Below are positions 1 to 8,346 of a stretch of DNA of 64,000 nucleotides, one piece after another; position 1 is the first letter of the stretch, and each line of letters starts with the position of its first letter. The notes beneath the pieces were generated by a model, which was not told the origin of the DNA, ran no database searches, and worked only from the letters and a program-made list of their open reading frames with translations. Location: the NCBI GenBank assembly GCA_001005265.1, contig CP011392.1, forward strand, positions 62,001 to 126,000. The letters are read 5' to 3'. The stretch is from Dehalogenimonas sp. WBC-2. GTDB lineage: Bacteria > Chloroflexota > Dehalococcoidia > Dehalococcoidales > Dehalococcoidaceae. A program made the translations under genes and the position numbers.

Positions 1-1125
1 CTCATCGAATTCGGGTATGAGTACCTCGACCATGCCGCCGATATCTTTATCGGCCGATGCCCCAATGACCAGGATGGCAGGGTGGGGACGGGTGGGCAGG
101 TATGCCTTGATGGAAATAATGAGCTCACATGCGGCGGCGGGGTTGTGGGCTCCGTCCACGATCACCAGAGGGTGTTGCCGGACTATTTGAAAGCGTCCCG
201 GCCATTCAGTGGCCGCTAAACCGTCCTCAATATTGTTTTTAGTAATATTAACACCCTGCTCAATAAGTGATTCCAGCGTTGCTACAGCTACCGCAGTGTT
301 GATGCGCTGGTAGCTGCCCAGAAGCGGAAGTCGAATATTATAGCGGTTCAATCGTCCAGTGATAGAAAAAAATTGCCATTCGTCTTTGAAGTATGATGGC
401 GATAATGATGCCATATGTGTCAGCCGCAACGGCGCGCCCCGGCGGCGGCAGGTATCCTCAATGACCTTTTCTACATCCCCGGCTTGCGGTGCGCTGACCA
501 CCGGCACGCCGGGCTTAATAATTCCTGCCTTTTCAGCGGCAATCTCGGACAGGGTACTGCCTAAGACCTCGGTATGTTCCAGATTGATAGTGGTAATGAC
601 GGCAATATCCGGAGTCACAACATTGGTGGCATCCAGCCGCCCGCCGAGACCGACCTCAATGACCTGCCATTCTACATTCTGCTCACTGAAGAACACGAAG
701 GCCATGACGGTCATAATCTCAAAGGTGGTCAGTTCACCAAACCTGGCTTCGGCGTTAATGGCCGCCACCAGCGGTTTTAGCTTCAAAGCCACAGCGACGA
801 ACTCAGCCTGAGTGATGTCGCGACCATTGACCCTAAAACGTTCAGTTGTCTCGATGAGATGCGGTGAGGTGTACAGACCAACTTTGAAACCTGATTGCCG
901 TAATACGGAATAGACCATAGCGGCGGTGGAGCCCTTGCCCTTGCTGCCGGCGATATGGACGGTTCTGGTTTTCAGGTGGGGATTGCCAAGCTTTTCTAAG
1001 AGAAGGCAGACTCGCCGCAGGTCATAGCGCGATGGATCACGGGGACGGGCCACCGCCTCATAATCTACAAAGCCATAGAGCCACTCAAGGGCGACAAGGT
1101 ATTCCTGATCCGGTACCAAACTCAT
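1..1125 (-). CDS. folC: Folylpolyglutamate synthase / dihydrofolate synthase, 3' end missing
   Basis: Translating the minus strand from the ATG at 1125 gives an open frame to the left edge, so the C-terminus lies outside the window. FolC is the cytosolic Mur-ligase-like enzyme that adds glutamate to folates (and in bifunctional forms makes dihydrofolate). Visible signs: the start MSLVPDQEYLVALEWLYG, an ATP-binding loop HIAGSKGKGSTAAM near residue 60, the LYTSPHL motif, GLGGRLDATN, and VVDGAHNPAA further on. Its ATG overlaps the TAA of the upstream DUF2807 gene by one base, so the two are probably co-transcribed. Family identity is secure; monofunctional versus bifunctional activity cannot be told from this. 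Confidence 0.93.
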   Translation of the reverse strand, partial: MSLVPDQEYLVALEWLYGFVDYEAVARPRDPSRYDLRRVCLLLEKLGNPHLKTRTVHIAGSKGKGSTAAMVYSVLRQSGFKVGLYTSPHLIETTERFRVNGRDITQAEFVAVALKLKPLVAAINAEARFGELTTFEIMTVMAFVFFSEQNVEWQVIEVGLGGRLDATNVVTPDIAVITTINLEHTEVLGSTLSEIAAEKAGIIKPGVPVVSAPQAGDVEKVIEDTCRRRGAPLRLTHMASLSPSYFKDEWQFFSITGRLNRYNIRLPLLGSYQRINTAVAVATLESLIEQGVNITKNNIEDGLAATEWPGRFQIVRQHPLVIVDGAHNPAAACELIISIKAYLPTRPHPAILVIGASADKDIGGMVEVLIPEFDE

Positions 1126-1901
1126 TAGCCCTTGCTTATAGACGAGCCGCCGCTGACGTTAACCTCGCCTAGTGACGGGTTGCCGAAGTAGCGGAGAGAG
1201 GAGGCTCCGGATAGTTGGACATCCAGGCGACCATCGGAGTTAACTGAACCGGAGGTAGCGCCGGAGAAGTTGACCTTGACGTTGCCGCAGGTGAAGTCTT
1301 TAAGAGTGGCATGAGATGCTCCGGAGGCGGTAACATCAAGTGCATTGCCGCTGCCGGTGAGATCCACCGATGAAGCGCCGCTGACATTAAAGCGGGCATC
1401 GGCGCTGACTAGACCACCATTGATGTGGGATGCGCCGAAGACCTCCATATCAACATCACCGGATTTAACATTGGTTAAATCGATGCTGCTGGCGCCGGTG
1501 GCTTTGAGTGTAAGTGAATGAGTGAAGTTGAAGTTGCTGACAAGTCCCGACGAAGCGCCAGAAACCTCCAGACTGAAGAGATCCGGCATGGTTATCTGAG
1601 CTTTGAGAGAGGCGAAGGAATAGCTGCCCGCGCGTAGCTGTACTTTGAGGGTATCGCCGTTTTGTTGTAAATCAAGATATTCGAAAATGTTCTCATTGGT
1701 AGTGACGGCGACGCTGAAATCGTTTGACTTAATGATTTCAACATTAAACGAGGTGGCAACAATAATCCGGGTGAAGCCGGTAAAATCAAAGTTCTGTGTC
1801 TCTACCGGGCCTCGACCGACGATGCTGCCGATGGTGAAACACCCGGCTGCCGATACGGCTAGTGCCATTATAATTAACAGAGTAACTATTTTTTTGAACA
1901 T
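1125..1901 (-). CDS. DUF2807 (head GIN domain) lipoprotein
   Basis: A 258-residue protein with an N-terminal lipoprotein signal (hydrophobic LLIIMALAVSAAGC, lipidated Cys at about residue 21), so it should be anchored outside the cytoplasmic membrane. The remainder is built of repeating beta-strand units with recurrent GASS/GASH/SGAS motifs, typical of the DUF2807 putative auto-transporter adhesin/head-GIN family, which folds as a beta-helix-like stack. The molecular role of the family is poorly known; adhesion or envelope-stress functions have been suggested. It is followed immediately by folC (one-base overlap) and lies downstream of a second DUF2807 gene, which looks like a paralogue without a signal peptide. 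Confidence 0.85.
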   Translation of the reverse strand: MFKKIVTLLIIMALAVSAAGCFTIGSIVGRGPVETQNFDFTGFTRIIVATSFNVEIIKSNDFSVAVTTNENIFEYLDLQQNGDTLKVQLRAGSYSFASLKAQITMPDLFSLEVSGASSGLVSNFNFTHSLTLKATGASSIDLTNVKSGDVDMEVFGASHINGGLVSADARFNVSGASSVDLTGSGNALDVTASGASHATLKDFTCGNVKVNFSGATSGSVNSDGRLDVQLSGASSLRYFGNPSLGEVNVSGGSSISKG

Positions 1902-1996
1902 TTTTGTCTCCCCTAGCGTTCAATATAAATCAATAGCAATTAGAACACACCAGGCAAATCGGGAGTTTTGTACTGACCTTTTGAATAGTGTCATTC

Positions 1997-2638
1997 TTAC
2001 TTTTTACTGAAACTGGAGGCGCCGGTAATCTTGATATCACCCATGGATGGAGAACCAAGCCAGCGGAGTTTGGAAGCGCTGGAGACATCGGCGTCAATCT
2101 TACCGTTTGAATTTAGAGTCAGACTGGAGGCACCGGCCAGTTTGGCCTGGGTATCACCGGTAACCATCTTTTCCAGATTGGCATGTGAAGTTCCAGAAAG
2201 GCCGATATTAAGAGTAGCGGCGCTACCGGTGAGTTCAAAGAACGAGGCCGCTCCACCTTCTAACTTTAATTCCCGGCATTCGATATCGCCGGTAAGCCTG
2301 CTGGCGCCCGCTAAAACAGCCTGAAAACTGTCAACGCCGCTAAAGCCGGTGATATTGCCGCGGGTGGCGGCGGCCAGTTCCAGGTACTTGAGCTGCGGCA
2401 TGGTGATGATGAGCCGGGGCGACGGTGTTTGTTTGAACAACATGCCCAGGTGGCCCCAGCGGGTTACTAATTTGGCTTTGAGCTTATCACCGGCCATTTC
2501 CACCTTAACTTCATCGATAATTTCCTTGTCAGCATCTATAGCGACGGTGTAGCTGTCGCCATAGGATATTTCCAATTTCAGGGCGTTGCGCGCCTCAACT
2601 GCGGTAAATCCGCTTAGATCAAATTCTTTCCGTGACAT
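1997..2638 (-). CDS. DUF2807 protein lacking a signal peptide
   Basis: The ATG at 2638 is preferred because a GAGG sequence lies about 8 bases upstream and the sequence starting MSRKEFDLSGF aligns by eye with the start of the mature DUF2807 domain of the neighbouring lipoprotein; the open frame extends to 2743 but that part has no family features. The 213-residue product has the same repeated GASS/GTSH/ASK beta-strand units and ends ITGASSFSKK, close to the neighbour's C-terminus (VSGGSSISKG). It has neither a signal peptide nor a lipobox, so it would stay in the cytoplasm unless another route is used. The pair probably arose by tandem duplication. Confidence 0.75.
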   Translation of the reverse strand: MSRKEFDLSGFTAVEARNALKLEISYGDSYTVAIDADKEIIDEVKVEMAGDKLKAKLVTRWGHLGMLFKQTPSPRLIITMPQLKYLELAAATRGNITGFSGVDSFQAVLAGASRLTGDIECRELKLEGGAASFFELTGSAATLNIGLSGTSHANLEKMVTGDTQAKLAGASSLTLNSNGKIDADVSSASKLRWLGSPSMGDIKITGASSFSKK

Positions 2639-2757
2639 GCCTAACCTCGTTTGATATCTATTACTGAGATTATAGCACCAGCACTGCGGTAGTGCCTTAA
2701 AAGACGAAGAAGGATTTACAAAGTAAAACGACGTAGTTATCATATGTCCATGTCGAT

Positions 2758-2763
2758 TATAAT
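2758..2763 (+). promoter_or_regulatory. Candidate -10 box (TATAAT) for the GIDE-LemA gene
   Basis: A perfect TATAAT lies 39 bases before the ATG at 2802. It overlaps a potential TTG start at 2763, which argues that the coding sequence begins at 2802 instead. No convincing -35 hexamer was identified. Confidence 0.4.
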
Positions 2764-2801
2764 TGCCGGGTACTCAAATTACACTAGGATTTCTAATTAA
2801 T

Positions 2802-4097
2802 ATGCCTGCCGATACAGAGTCTTACAGTATTATCATTGTACTTACCATCGCACTGGCGCTGGGGTGCCTTTTAACCGCTTTTCATTTTTACCGACGCCGC
2901 TGTCTTATCGATGATATGCCGACGTCCAAGACCAAAGGTGTCTTTATCGGGCTGGCTGAACTCAAAGGTACCGCTGAAAGTGAGTCACCGCTTACCAGTT
3001 ATCTTGCCGCTGTCCGTTGCGTCTATTACACTTTTAAAGTGGAAGAACACTGGCACCGGGTGAGTGTCGGCGCAAAAGGCCGGGTCCAGAGTGAAAGCGG
3101 CTGGAAAACGGTAGCTCACGAGACACAAAGCGTACCAATTCTTCTCAAGGATGATACCGGATTCATCCGCGTTATGCCTTATGGCGCAGAAGTTCACGCC
3201 GATACTGTTTTTAGTAAGAAATGCCGCCGCGATGATGCGCTGTATTATGAAAAGGGGCCGCAAACGGCCGTCGCCTCCTCAACTCACCAGCGCCGCTTCA
3301 CAGAGCAGGTTATTCCGCTACACACTGCTGTTTATGTGGTAGGCCAGGCGCGGGAGCGGGATGATATGGTGGCGGCGGAGATTGCTCAAAGTAAAAAAAC
3401 GCCGCTTTTCCTGATTTCCACCCATGATGAGAAACATCACAGTGACCGCTACCGTCTGTGGCACTGGTTGTGGTTATGGCTTGGTCTATTGATTTCCATT
3501 GGAGGTATAGCACTGTATCATGCCCAAAGCCTATCGCCTTCACCGGTATGGGCACTGGTTTTTATGAGCGCAGGATTGTATCTGCTGGCGGTTGCCACGG
3601 GCTGGATTTGGAATGCCTATAACAATTTGGTCAATCTGCGCCAGCGAGTTAGTCAGGGTTGGTCGCAGATAGATGTTGAGCTTAAACGGCGGCACGACCT
3701 CATTCCCAATCTGATTCAAACAGTAGAAGAGTATCGCCGTCATGAAAGCGGGTTACAAGAACTGGTGGCGGAACTCAGACAGCAGGCGAAATTTAGCGGT
3801 GAGAACGACTTCACCGGGCTTCAGGGTCTTAGCGCATCTTTGACGGCCATTGCTGAACGTTATCCAGGACTCAAAGCAAGTGAATCATTCCTGGGATTGC
3901 AAAGGTCTCTTACCGAGACCGAACAGCGGCTGGCGCTGGCCAGGGATTATTATAATGAGATCGCTACGTTTTACCGGACGCGGTTAGAAGTGATACCTGA
4001 GCGCTGGTTGGGACAATTGACCGGTTTTGAAGCGCGACCGTTACTGGAATCCGCTGCCTTTGAGCGGGCGCTGGTAACGGTGACCCTGGCGCAGTGA
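2802..4097 (+). CDS. GIDE-domain / LemA-domain fusion membrane protein
   Basis: A 431-residue protein. An N-terminal membrane segment (residues about 7-27) is followed by a region resembling the bacterial GIDE (MUL1/BAM-like) domain (KGVFIGLAELKGTAES, then YYTFKVEEHW), then two adjacent membrane segments at about 219-240 and 250-272. The C-terminal part from about residue 270 is LemA-like: NAYNNLVNLRQRVSQGW, then RRHDLIPNLIQTVEEY, a coiled helical bundle, and the ARDYYNEIATFYRTR motif. LemA proteins are membrane proteins of uncertain role; GIDE domains resemble the substrate-recognition part of mitochondrial E3 ligase MUL1. The stop codon abuts the stop of the convergent protease gene (shared TGATCA). 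The ATG at 2802 was chosen because the earlier TTG overlaps a -10 box. Confidence 0.8.
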   Translation: MPADTESYSIIIVLTIALALGCLLTAFHFYRRRCLIDDMPTSKTKGVFIGLAELKGTAESESPLTSYLAAVRCVYYTFKVEEHWHRVSVGAKGRVQSESGWKTVAHETQSVPILLKDDTGFIRVMPYGAEVHADTVFSKKCRRDDALYYEKGPQTAVASSTHQRRFTEQVIPLHTAVYVVGQARERDDMVAAEIAQSKKTPLFLISTHDEKHHSDRYRLWHWLWLWLGLLISIGGIALYHAQSLSPSPVWALVFMSAGLYLLAVATGWIWNAYNNLVNLRQRVSQGWSQIDVELKRRHDLIPNLIQTVEEYRRHESGLQELVAELRQQAKFSGENDFTGLQGLSASLTAIAERYPGLKASESFLGLQRSLTETEQRLALARDYYNEIATFYRTRLEVIPERWLGQLTGFEARPLLESAAFERALVTVTLAQ

Positions 4098-4943
4098 TCA
4101 AATCATGGAAAGCAGGGCTAACAGGCCGTAACCGAGGGCTGCGGCCACCGTCAGTGGCGGTAGCGCCGCCGTCGGGCCGCCTTTGAAAAACACTTTCTGC
4201 ACCCAATAGACAGAGAGCAGCCCCGCCAGCAGGAAGGTAGCCATGACCGCTGCTGCCCCGATACCCCCGGCCGCCAGCACCGAGACCATTATAATCAGTG
4301 AAAAGCCGATATCGCCGCCGCCCAGCAGAGAAACCGTTTTTTCTTCCGGCTCATCCAGCTTGATGTCAGTGATGGACATTTGCCAACCCCCGGCAGCCAT
4401 GGGATAAACAAAGGCAGGCACGATGTTAACACCGGAAAGTTTAGTGACCATCCACATCATATGACCAGAGCGCACCGATACCAGGTCATAAACTGAAACG
4501 ACCGCCATCAGACCTAAGGCCAAGCCTGGCGAGAGTAGGAAACCGAAAACTGAGGCATAGCCGACTAGCGCCAACCCGAGGAGCAGATTGTGCAGCCACA
4601 AACGTGGCCAGCGCAACCAAGCCAGGGCTGCGGCTGCGGCGACCAGCGCCGCCACAATCACTGGTAGCGGCAGCGCCAGAATAACGAACACTCCCCAGGC
4701 ATACAGAGTCATGAAAAGAGCCTTGGTGATGAATTTCAGGATTTTTAGGGGCAGAAATGCCAGCGCCAGCCCAATTAAAATTACGGCTGCAAAGAAATAT
4801 GCCAACGGCAGCCCCGCCGTTACTTCCGGTATGGGGATTCCCTCATCTTCAATGAAACGCAACTGTCTGCTTGCGACCACGATGGCCAAAATTTCACTGA
4901 TGATAAGGGTCAAAAGGCTCCAGTGGGCCGGTTTTAGACGCAT
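4098..4943 (-). CDS. Presenilin-like (A22/DUF1119) intramembrane aspartyl protease
   Basis: A 281-residue, strongly hydrophobic protein with about nine membrane segments. The two catalytic Asp motifs of GxGD proteases are visible: YD at residues 152-153 within VSVYDLVSV, and GGGD at 208-211 within SLLGGGDIGFSL. A C-terminal LPPL at 261-264, preceded by Ala, occupies the place of the PAL motif. This matches the presenilin/signal-peptide-peptidase superfamily known from eukaryotes and archaea and less often from bacteria. Such enzymes cut transmembrane helices within the membrane. Substrates are unknown here. It is convergent with the GIDE-LemA gene, with the stop codons touching. Confidence 0.82.
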   Translation of the reverse strand: MRLKPAHWSLLTLIISEILAIVVASRQLRFIEDEGIPIPEVTAGLPLAYFFAAVILIGLALAFLPLKILKFITKALFMTLYAWGVFVILALPLPVIVAALVAAAAALAWLRWPRLWLHNLLLGLALVGYASVFGFLLSPGLALGLMAVVSVYDLVSVRSGHMMWMVTKLSGVNIVPAFVYPMAAGGWQMSITDIKLDEPEEKTVSLLGGGDIGFSLIIMVSVLAAGGIGAAAVMATFLLAGLLSVYWVQKVFFKGGPTAALPPLTVAAALGYGLLALLSMI

Positions 4944-5055
4944 ATATGCCAGTTATTTTGTTTCATAGGGATTAGCTTAGTACAGGGCTGTCCCTAAGTA
5001 AAGGAAATGAGGCGATAAAACCAGAAGTACTATGGCGGTGCTCTGGTAAACAGTC

Positions 5056-5061
5056 TATAAT
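5056..5061 (+). promoter_or_regulatory. Candidate -10 box of the BTAD/TPR regulator gene
   Basis: TATAAT ends 9 bases before the ATG at 5071 and no Shine-Dalgarno sequence fits between them. This predicts an almost leaderless transcript. A good -35 hexamer was not seen, so the promoter may need an activator. Confidence 0.45.
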
Positions 5062-5070
5062 AGAACAGTA

Positions 5071-8000
5071 ATGGTCATTTCAGATGCCAGAACCTCCAGG
5101 CACCGGCAAGCAGTGCCCCATATCAGAGGCGCGCTGGTGCGCCGCCGCCTGCTGGACAGACTTCATTCCAACCTGGGTTATCATTTTCAGGTGATTAAAT
5201 GCCCGGCTGGGTACGGTAAGACTACTCTCCTGGCTGACTTTGCCAGAGAAGTGGAAGCGCCGGTCTGCTGGTACAATGTTTCCGACGCCGACCGGGATCC
5301 ATTTAGTCTTTATGAAGGGTTGGTGCAGGCGGTCGATAAGGCTTTCCCCGGAGTTGCCTTGCCTGGACGAAGGCTGGCAGATGGCAAAGTAAACGCCTTA
5401 GCAGTTGCCATCGGGGATTTGCTGAGTCAAATACCAGACTATTTTGTTTTAGTTATTGAAGACCTGCATATCCTGGCTCAAAGCCCTTCCGGTGAACTGA
5501 TTGACCGCCTGGCAGAAGTATGGCCTGATAACGGTCATCTGGTGGTATCGACGCGCCAACTTGATAGTTTTGACCGGATCAATGACCATATTGAAAGGCA
5601 GCAAGCCGCCTGTCTTGTCGTTGCGGACTTGATGTTTACGCCTGATGAGGTCAAGCAGCTGGCCAAGGAGCGCCACGGTATTGATATTGATGACGCCGAT
5701 GCCTGCCGGTTGACTGAAACACTTGATAGCTGGCCCTTAGGTATCTCGCTGGTGTTGAATTCACCCGATGGTCTAAATACCATGCACACCGTGGGCCGCG
5801 GCCATATCTTTGATTTTTTAACCCGTCAGGTTTTAAAGCAGCAATCTGTGATGACGCAAAAACTGTTATTGGGATTATCCACCTTCCTGTTTATTGAGCC
5901 CGACCTGTGCGCTGAGGTGCTGGAGGTTCCCAATTTCAGAAAGAAGTTGCGGCAACTACTGGAAAGTAATCTTTTCATCGCCGAAACCGGGCCGGAAATT
6001 TACAAATACCATCAACTCTTCCGTGACTTTCTACAAACAACTCTTAAAGAAAAAGACACTGAGCTTTTCTACTCATTGCATAACAAAGCGGCGGTAAAAT
6101 TCGAAGCTGAAAGCAGACCCGAGACGGCTATCGAGCATTTTATTGCCAGCCGTAATTATGATGAAGCGGCACGGTTGATTCTGGGTATTAGCGACAAACT
6201 GCTGCGGCAGGGGCGATGGACCAGCGTGGTTAACTGGATAGAACGGCTGCCAGATAGCATCCAGAGCGGCACGGTGGATATGGTACTCCTTTACGCTCAG
6301 TGCCTGGTTCATACCGGTGAACCGGCCAAGGCCGGCGGGATCATCACGGCTATCATTTTAAATGAAGCTAAACCTCTTGACCGGGTCACCAAAGCCAGGG
6401 CGCTTTTTACCAGGAGCAGTGCCTGCCGCCTATTAGGACAACGTGACCAATCCCGTCTGGATGCGGAACAAGCGGCAACCTTGCTGGGTAGTAGTGAGAT
6501 TCACAAGGGCTTGATGGGTGAAATCAACGCAAGACTTGGACACCTTCATTTTGATAAAAGTGAGTTCGCTCAGGCGTTGCAGTATTTTCAGAAAGCCAGG
6601 GAACTCTTTACTGCTGTTTTTGATGTAGACAATCTGGCCTTCGTTAATAATACGCTTGGCGGTATTTATAAGAACTATGGCGACCTGGGACAGGCGTCCA
6701 CTTATTATGAATATGCCCGTCAGGGGTTCATAAAAAACGGGAACCGCGGCAATCTTTCCATGGCCTTAAGCAATATTGCCTATATACAACACAAACATGG
6801 CATGCATGAACTGGTTTTACAGACACTCACTGAAGCCCGTGATAACGCCCGGGCTGTGGGATACTGCCGGATTGAGTCCATTATCGCGTTAGCTTTCGGC
6901 GAAGTATACCGTGATTTGGGGACATGTGACAAATCACTGGATTCTTTTCAGGAAGCATTGAGTCTTGCAAGACAGTCTCAAGAGGCAAATTATATCGCTT
7001 ATGCCAAAGCCGGTCTGGGGGAAACATACCGAATAATCGGGAACCTAGGGAAAGCGGCGTATTGGACAGAGGAAGCGCTTGCTCAGGCGCAAACGGAAAA
7101 GCAACCATATGAAATCGCACTGTTTAAAATGCAACTGGCAATGATCGACCACGGCAATAATAAGTCGGATGAAGCGGTAATATTATTGACTGAAGTGTAT
7201 AAAAAACTACTCTTAATCGGTGATCGGGATGCTCTAGCCCGATGTTGCTTTGCGGCTGCTATAGCCAGTTTTTCCCAAAAGAATTATGAGTCTGCGGTGA
7301 GATGGCTGGGTTGGATGCTCGGACATATTGAAAACTTGGGCTATGATGATTTTGCGGTAATTGAAGGTGGTCGAAATCCTCTTCTGGTGCAGTATGCCGC
7401 TGCCAAGGAAATAGGCGGGCATTACTTTGAGCGTTTGATGGAACGTATCAAAGCAAAAAGGCAATTGCTACTATCGGTCAAAGAGCAGACGCCCACAGAA
7501 GTCCGCCTTACGCGGTTGCAGGGTTTCGGCTTCAATGATTCGAAGGTTGTTCTCGACGGCCAAGTGGTGAATGAGAGTGCCTGGCGTTCCAACCGGGCCA
7601 AAGAGTTGTTCTTCTTCCTGTTGAATAACCCCGGGAAATCAGCCGAGGAGATTGCCTGCCAACTCTGGCCGGAATTGCCGCCGGCTAAATCAGCTAGTAA
7701 TTTTCACATCAACCTGTTCCGCGCCCGCCGAGCCACCTCACCAGGGATTATCATTTCGGAAAATGGCCGTTACTATTTTAGCCCTGAAGTGGAATTCTGG
7801 TATGACGTCACAGAATTTGAGGTACAACTCCGAGAGATCAGCCGCCTGGCACCTGAAGAGAGAACACTGGTTACCGAAAAGGTGATAGATTTGTACAAAG
7901 GGGCGTTGCTGCCGGGCTTTGACAGCGAATGGGTGGATGAGAAACGGTGCGAACTGGAGAATAAGTACCTTAAACTGCTCTTTACCATGGTAGGTCAATA

Positions 8001-8229
8001 TGCTAAAAAGGGAGACATGTCCAAGGTAGTGAATCTGGTGGAAAAGGTGCTGGATACCAATACTGATGATGATGAAGTCTACTATCAAGGCATTCAGGCC
8101 TATCTGGCGTTAGGAGATTCTCTATCGGCGTCTCATTTGTATAAACGTTATCTGGTTAATCTAAAAGAAATTGATGCTGCGCCTGACCCGCGCATTGAAT
8201 CTCTCATAGGACACCTGTCAATCAATTGA
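5071..8229 (+). CDS. MalT-like STAND ATPase regulator with TPR array and C-terminal wHTH-BTAD domain
   Basis: A 1052-residue cytoplasmic regulator. The N-terminus resembles the NTPase module of MalT/LuxR-type STAND proteins: a Walker A loop CPAGYGKTT with Lys50, and VIEDLH near residue 131 as a Walker B-like segment. A winged-helix-like region lies around residues 250-340. Residues about 370-780 are helical repeats of TPR character (for example ALQYFQKARELF, ASTYYEYARQGF). From residue 811 there is an OmpR-type winged helix (RSNRAKELFFFLLNNPGKS) followed by a BTAD domain (YDVTEFEVQL, LYKGALLPGF), as in SARP regulators, replacing the LuxR helix-turn-helix of MalT. Such proteins are switched by ligands that bind the TPR part. 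A terminator follows at 8258, then a gene for an exported micro-peptide. Confidence 0.88.
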   Translation: MVISDARTSRHRQAVPHIRGALVRRRLLDRLHSNLGYHFQVIKCPAGYGKTTLLADFAREVEAPVCWYNVSDADRDPFSLYEGLVQAVDKAFPGVALPGRRLADGKVNALAVAIGDLLSQIPDYFVLVIEDLHILAQSPSGELIDRLAEVWPDNGHLVVSTRQLDSFDRINDHIERQQAACLVVADLMFTPDEVKQLAKERHGIDIDDADACRLTETLDSWPLGISLVLNSPDGLNTMHTVGRGHIFDFLTRQVLKQQSVMTQKLLLGLSTFLFIEPDLCAEVLEVPNFRKKLRQLLESNLFIAETGPEIYKYHQLFRDFLQTTLKEKDTELFYSLHNKAAVKFEAESRPETAIEHFIASRNYDEAARLILGISDKLLRQGRWTSVVNWIERLPDSIQSGTVDMVLLYAQCLVHTGEPAKAGGIITAIILNEAKPLDRVTKARALFTRSSACRLLGQRDQSRLDAEQAATLLGSSEIHKGLMGEINARLGHLHFDKSEFAQALQYFQKARELFTAVFDVDNLAFVNNTLGGIYKNYGDLGQASTYYEYARQGFIKNGNRGNLSMALSNIAYIQHKHGMHELVLQTLTEARDNARAVGYCRIESIIALAFGEVYRDLGTCDKSLDSFQEALSLARQSQEANYIAYAKAGLGETYRIIGNLGKAAYWTEEALAQAQTEKQPYEIALFKMQLAMIDHGNNKSDEAVILLTEVYKKLLLIGDRDALARCCFAAAIASFSQKNYESAVRWLGWMLGHIENLGYDDFAVIEGGRNPLLVQYAAAKEIGGHYFERLMERIKAKRQLLLSVKEQTPTEVRLTRLQGFGFNDSKVVLDGQVVNESAWRSNRAKELFFFLLNNPGKSAEEIACQLWPELPPAKSASNFHINLFRARRATSPGIIISENGRYYFSPEVEFWYDVTEFEVQLREISRLAPEERTLVTEKVIDLYKGALLPGFDSEWVDEKRCELENKYLKLLFTMVGQYAKKGDMSKVVNLVEKVLDTNTDDDEVYYQGIQAYLALGDSLSASHLYKRYLVNLKEIDAAPDPRIESLIGHLSIN

Positions 8230-8257
8230 CACAAGAGCAACTTCTGCTGTTAAACCG

Positions 8258-8279
8258 GGTGGCGAAAGCCGCCTTTTTT
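8258..8279 (+). terminator. Rho-independent terminator after the BTAD regulator
   Basis: Six-base-pair stem GGTGGC/GCCGCC (one G-U pair) closed by a GAAA tetraloop and followed by six T residues. It lies 28 bases after the stop codon and separates the regulator from the micro-peptide gene, which therefore needs its own promoter. Confidence 0.8.
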
Positions 8280-8282
8280 ATT

Positions 8283-8317
8283 TGGTAAGAATCTGGTAAG
8301 AGGTCTTCCGTTATCAT
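8283..8317 (+). promoter_or_regulatory. Direct repeats with 11-bp period and candidate -10 box before the micro-peptide gene
   Basis: TGGTAAGA occurs at 8283-8290 and again at 8294-8301, exactly 11 bases apart, so both copies face the same side of the helix. A TATCAT hexamer at 8312-8317, 10 bases after the second repeat, would serve as -10 box. SARP/OmpR-type winged-helix regulators are known to bind heptamer-like direct repeats with 11-bp spacing close to the -10 box, and such a regulator is encoded immediately upstream. The regulatory link is inferred. Confidence 0.55.
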
Positions 8318-8346
8318 TGGGTAAATTCAATAAAGGAGTTGCTGCA

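Noticed and set aside
2763-2801. TTG start for the GIDE-LemA gene at 2763
   Set aside because: It overlaps a perfect TATAAT -10 box and lacks a ribosome binding site; the ATG at 2802 gives a proper N-terminal membrane segment.
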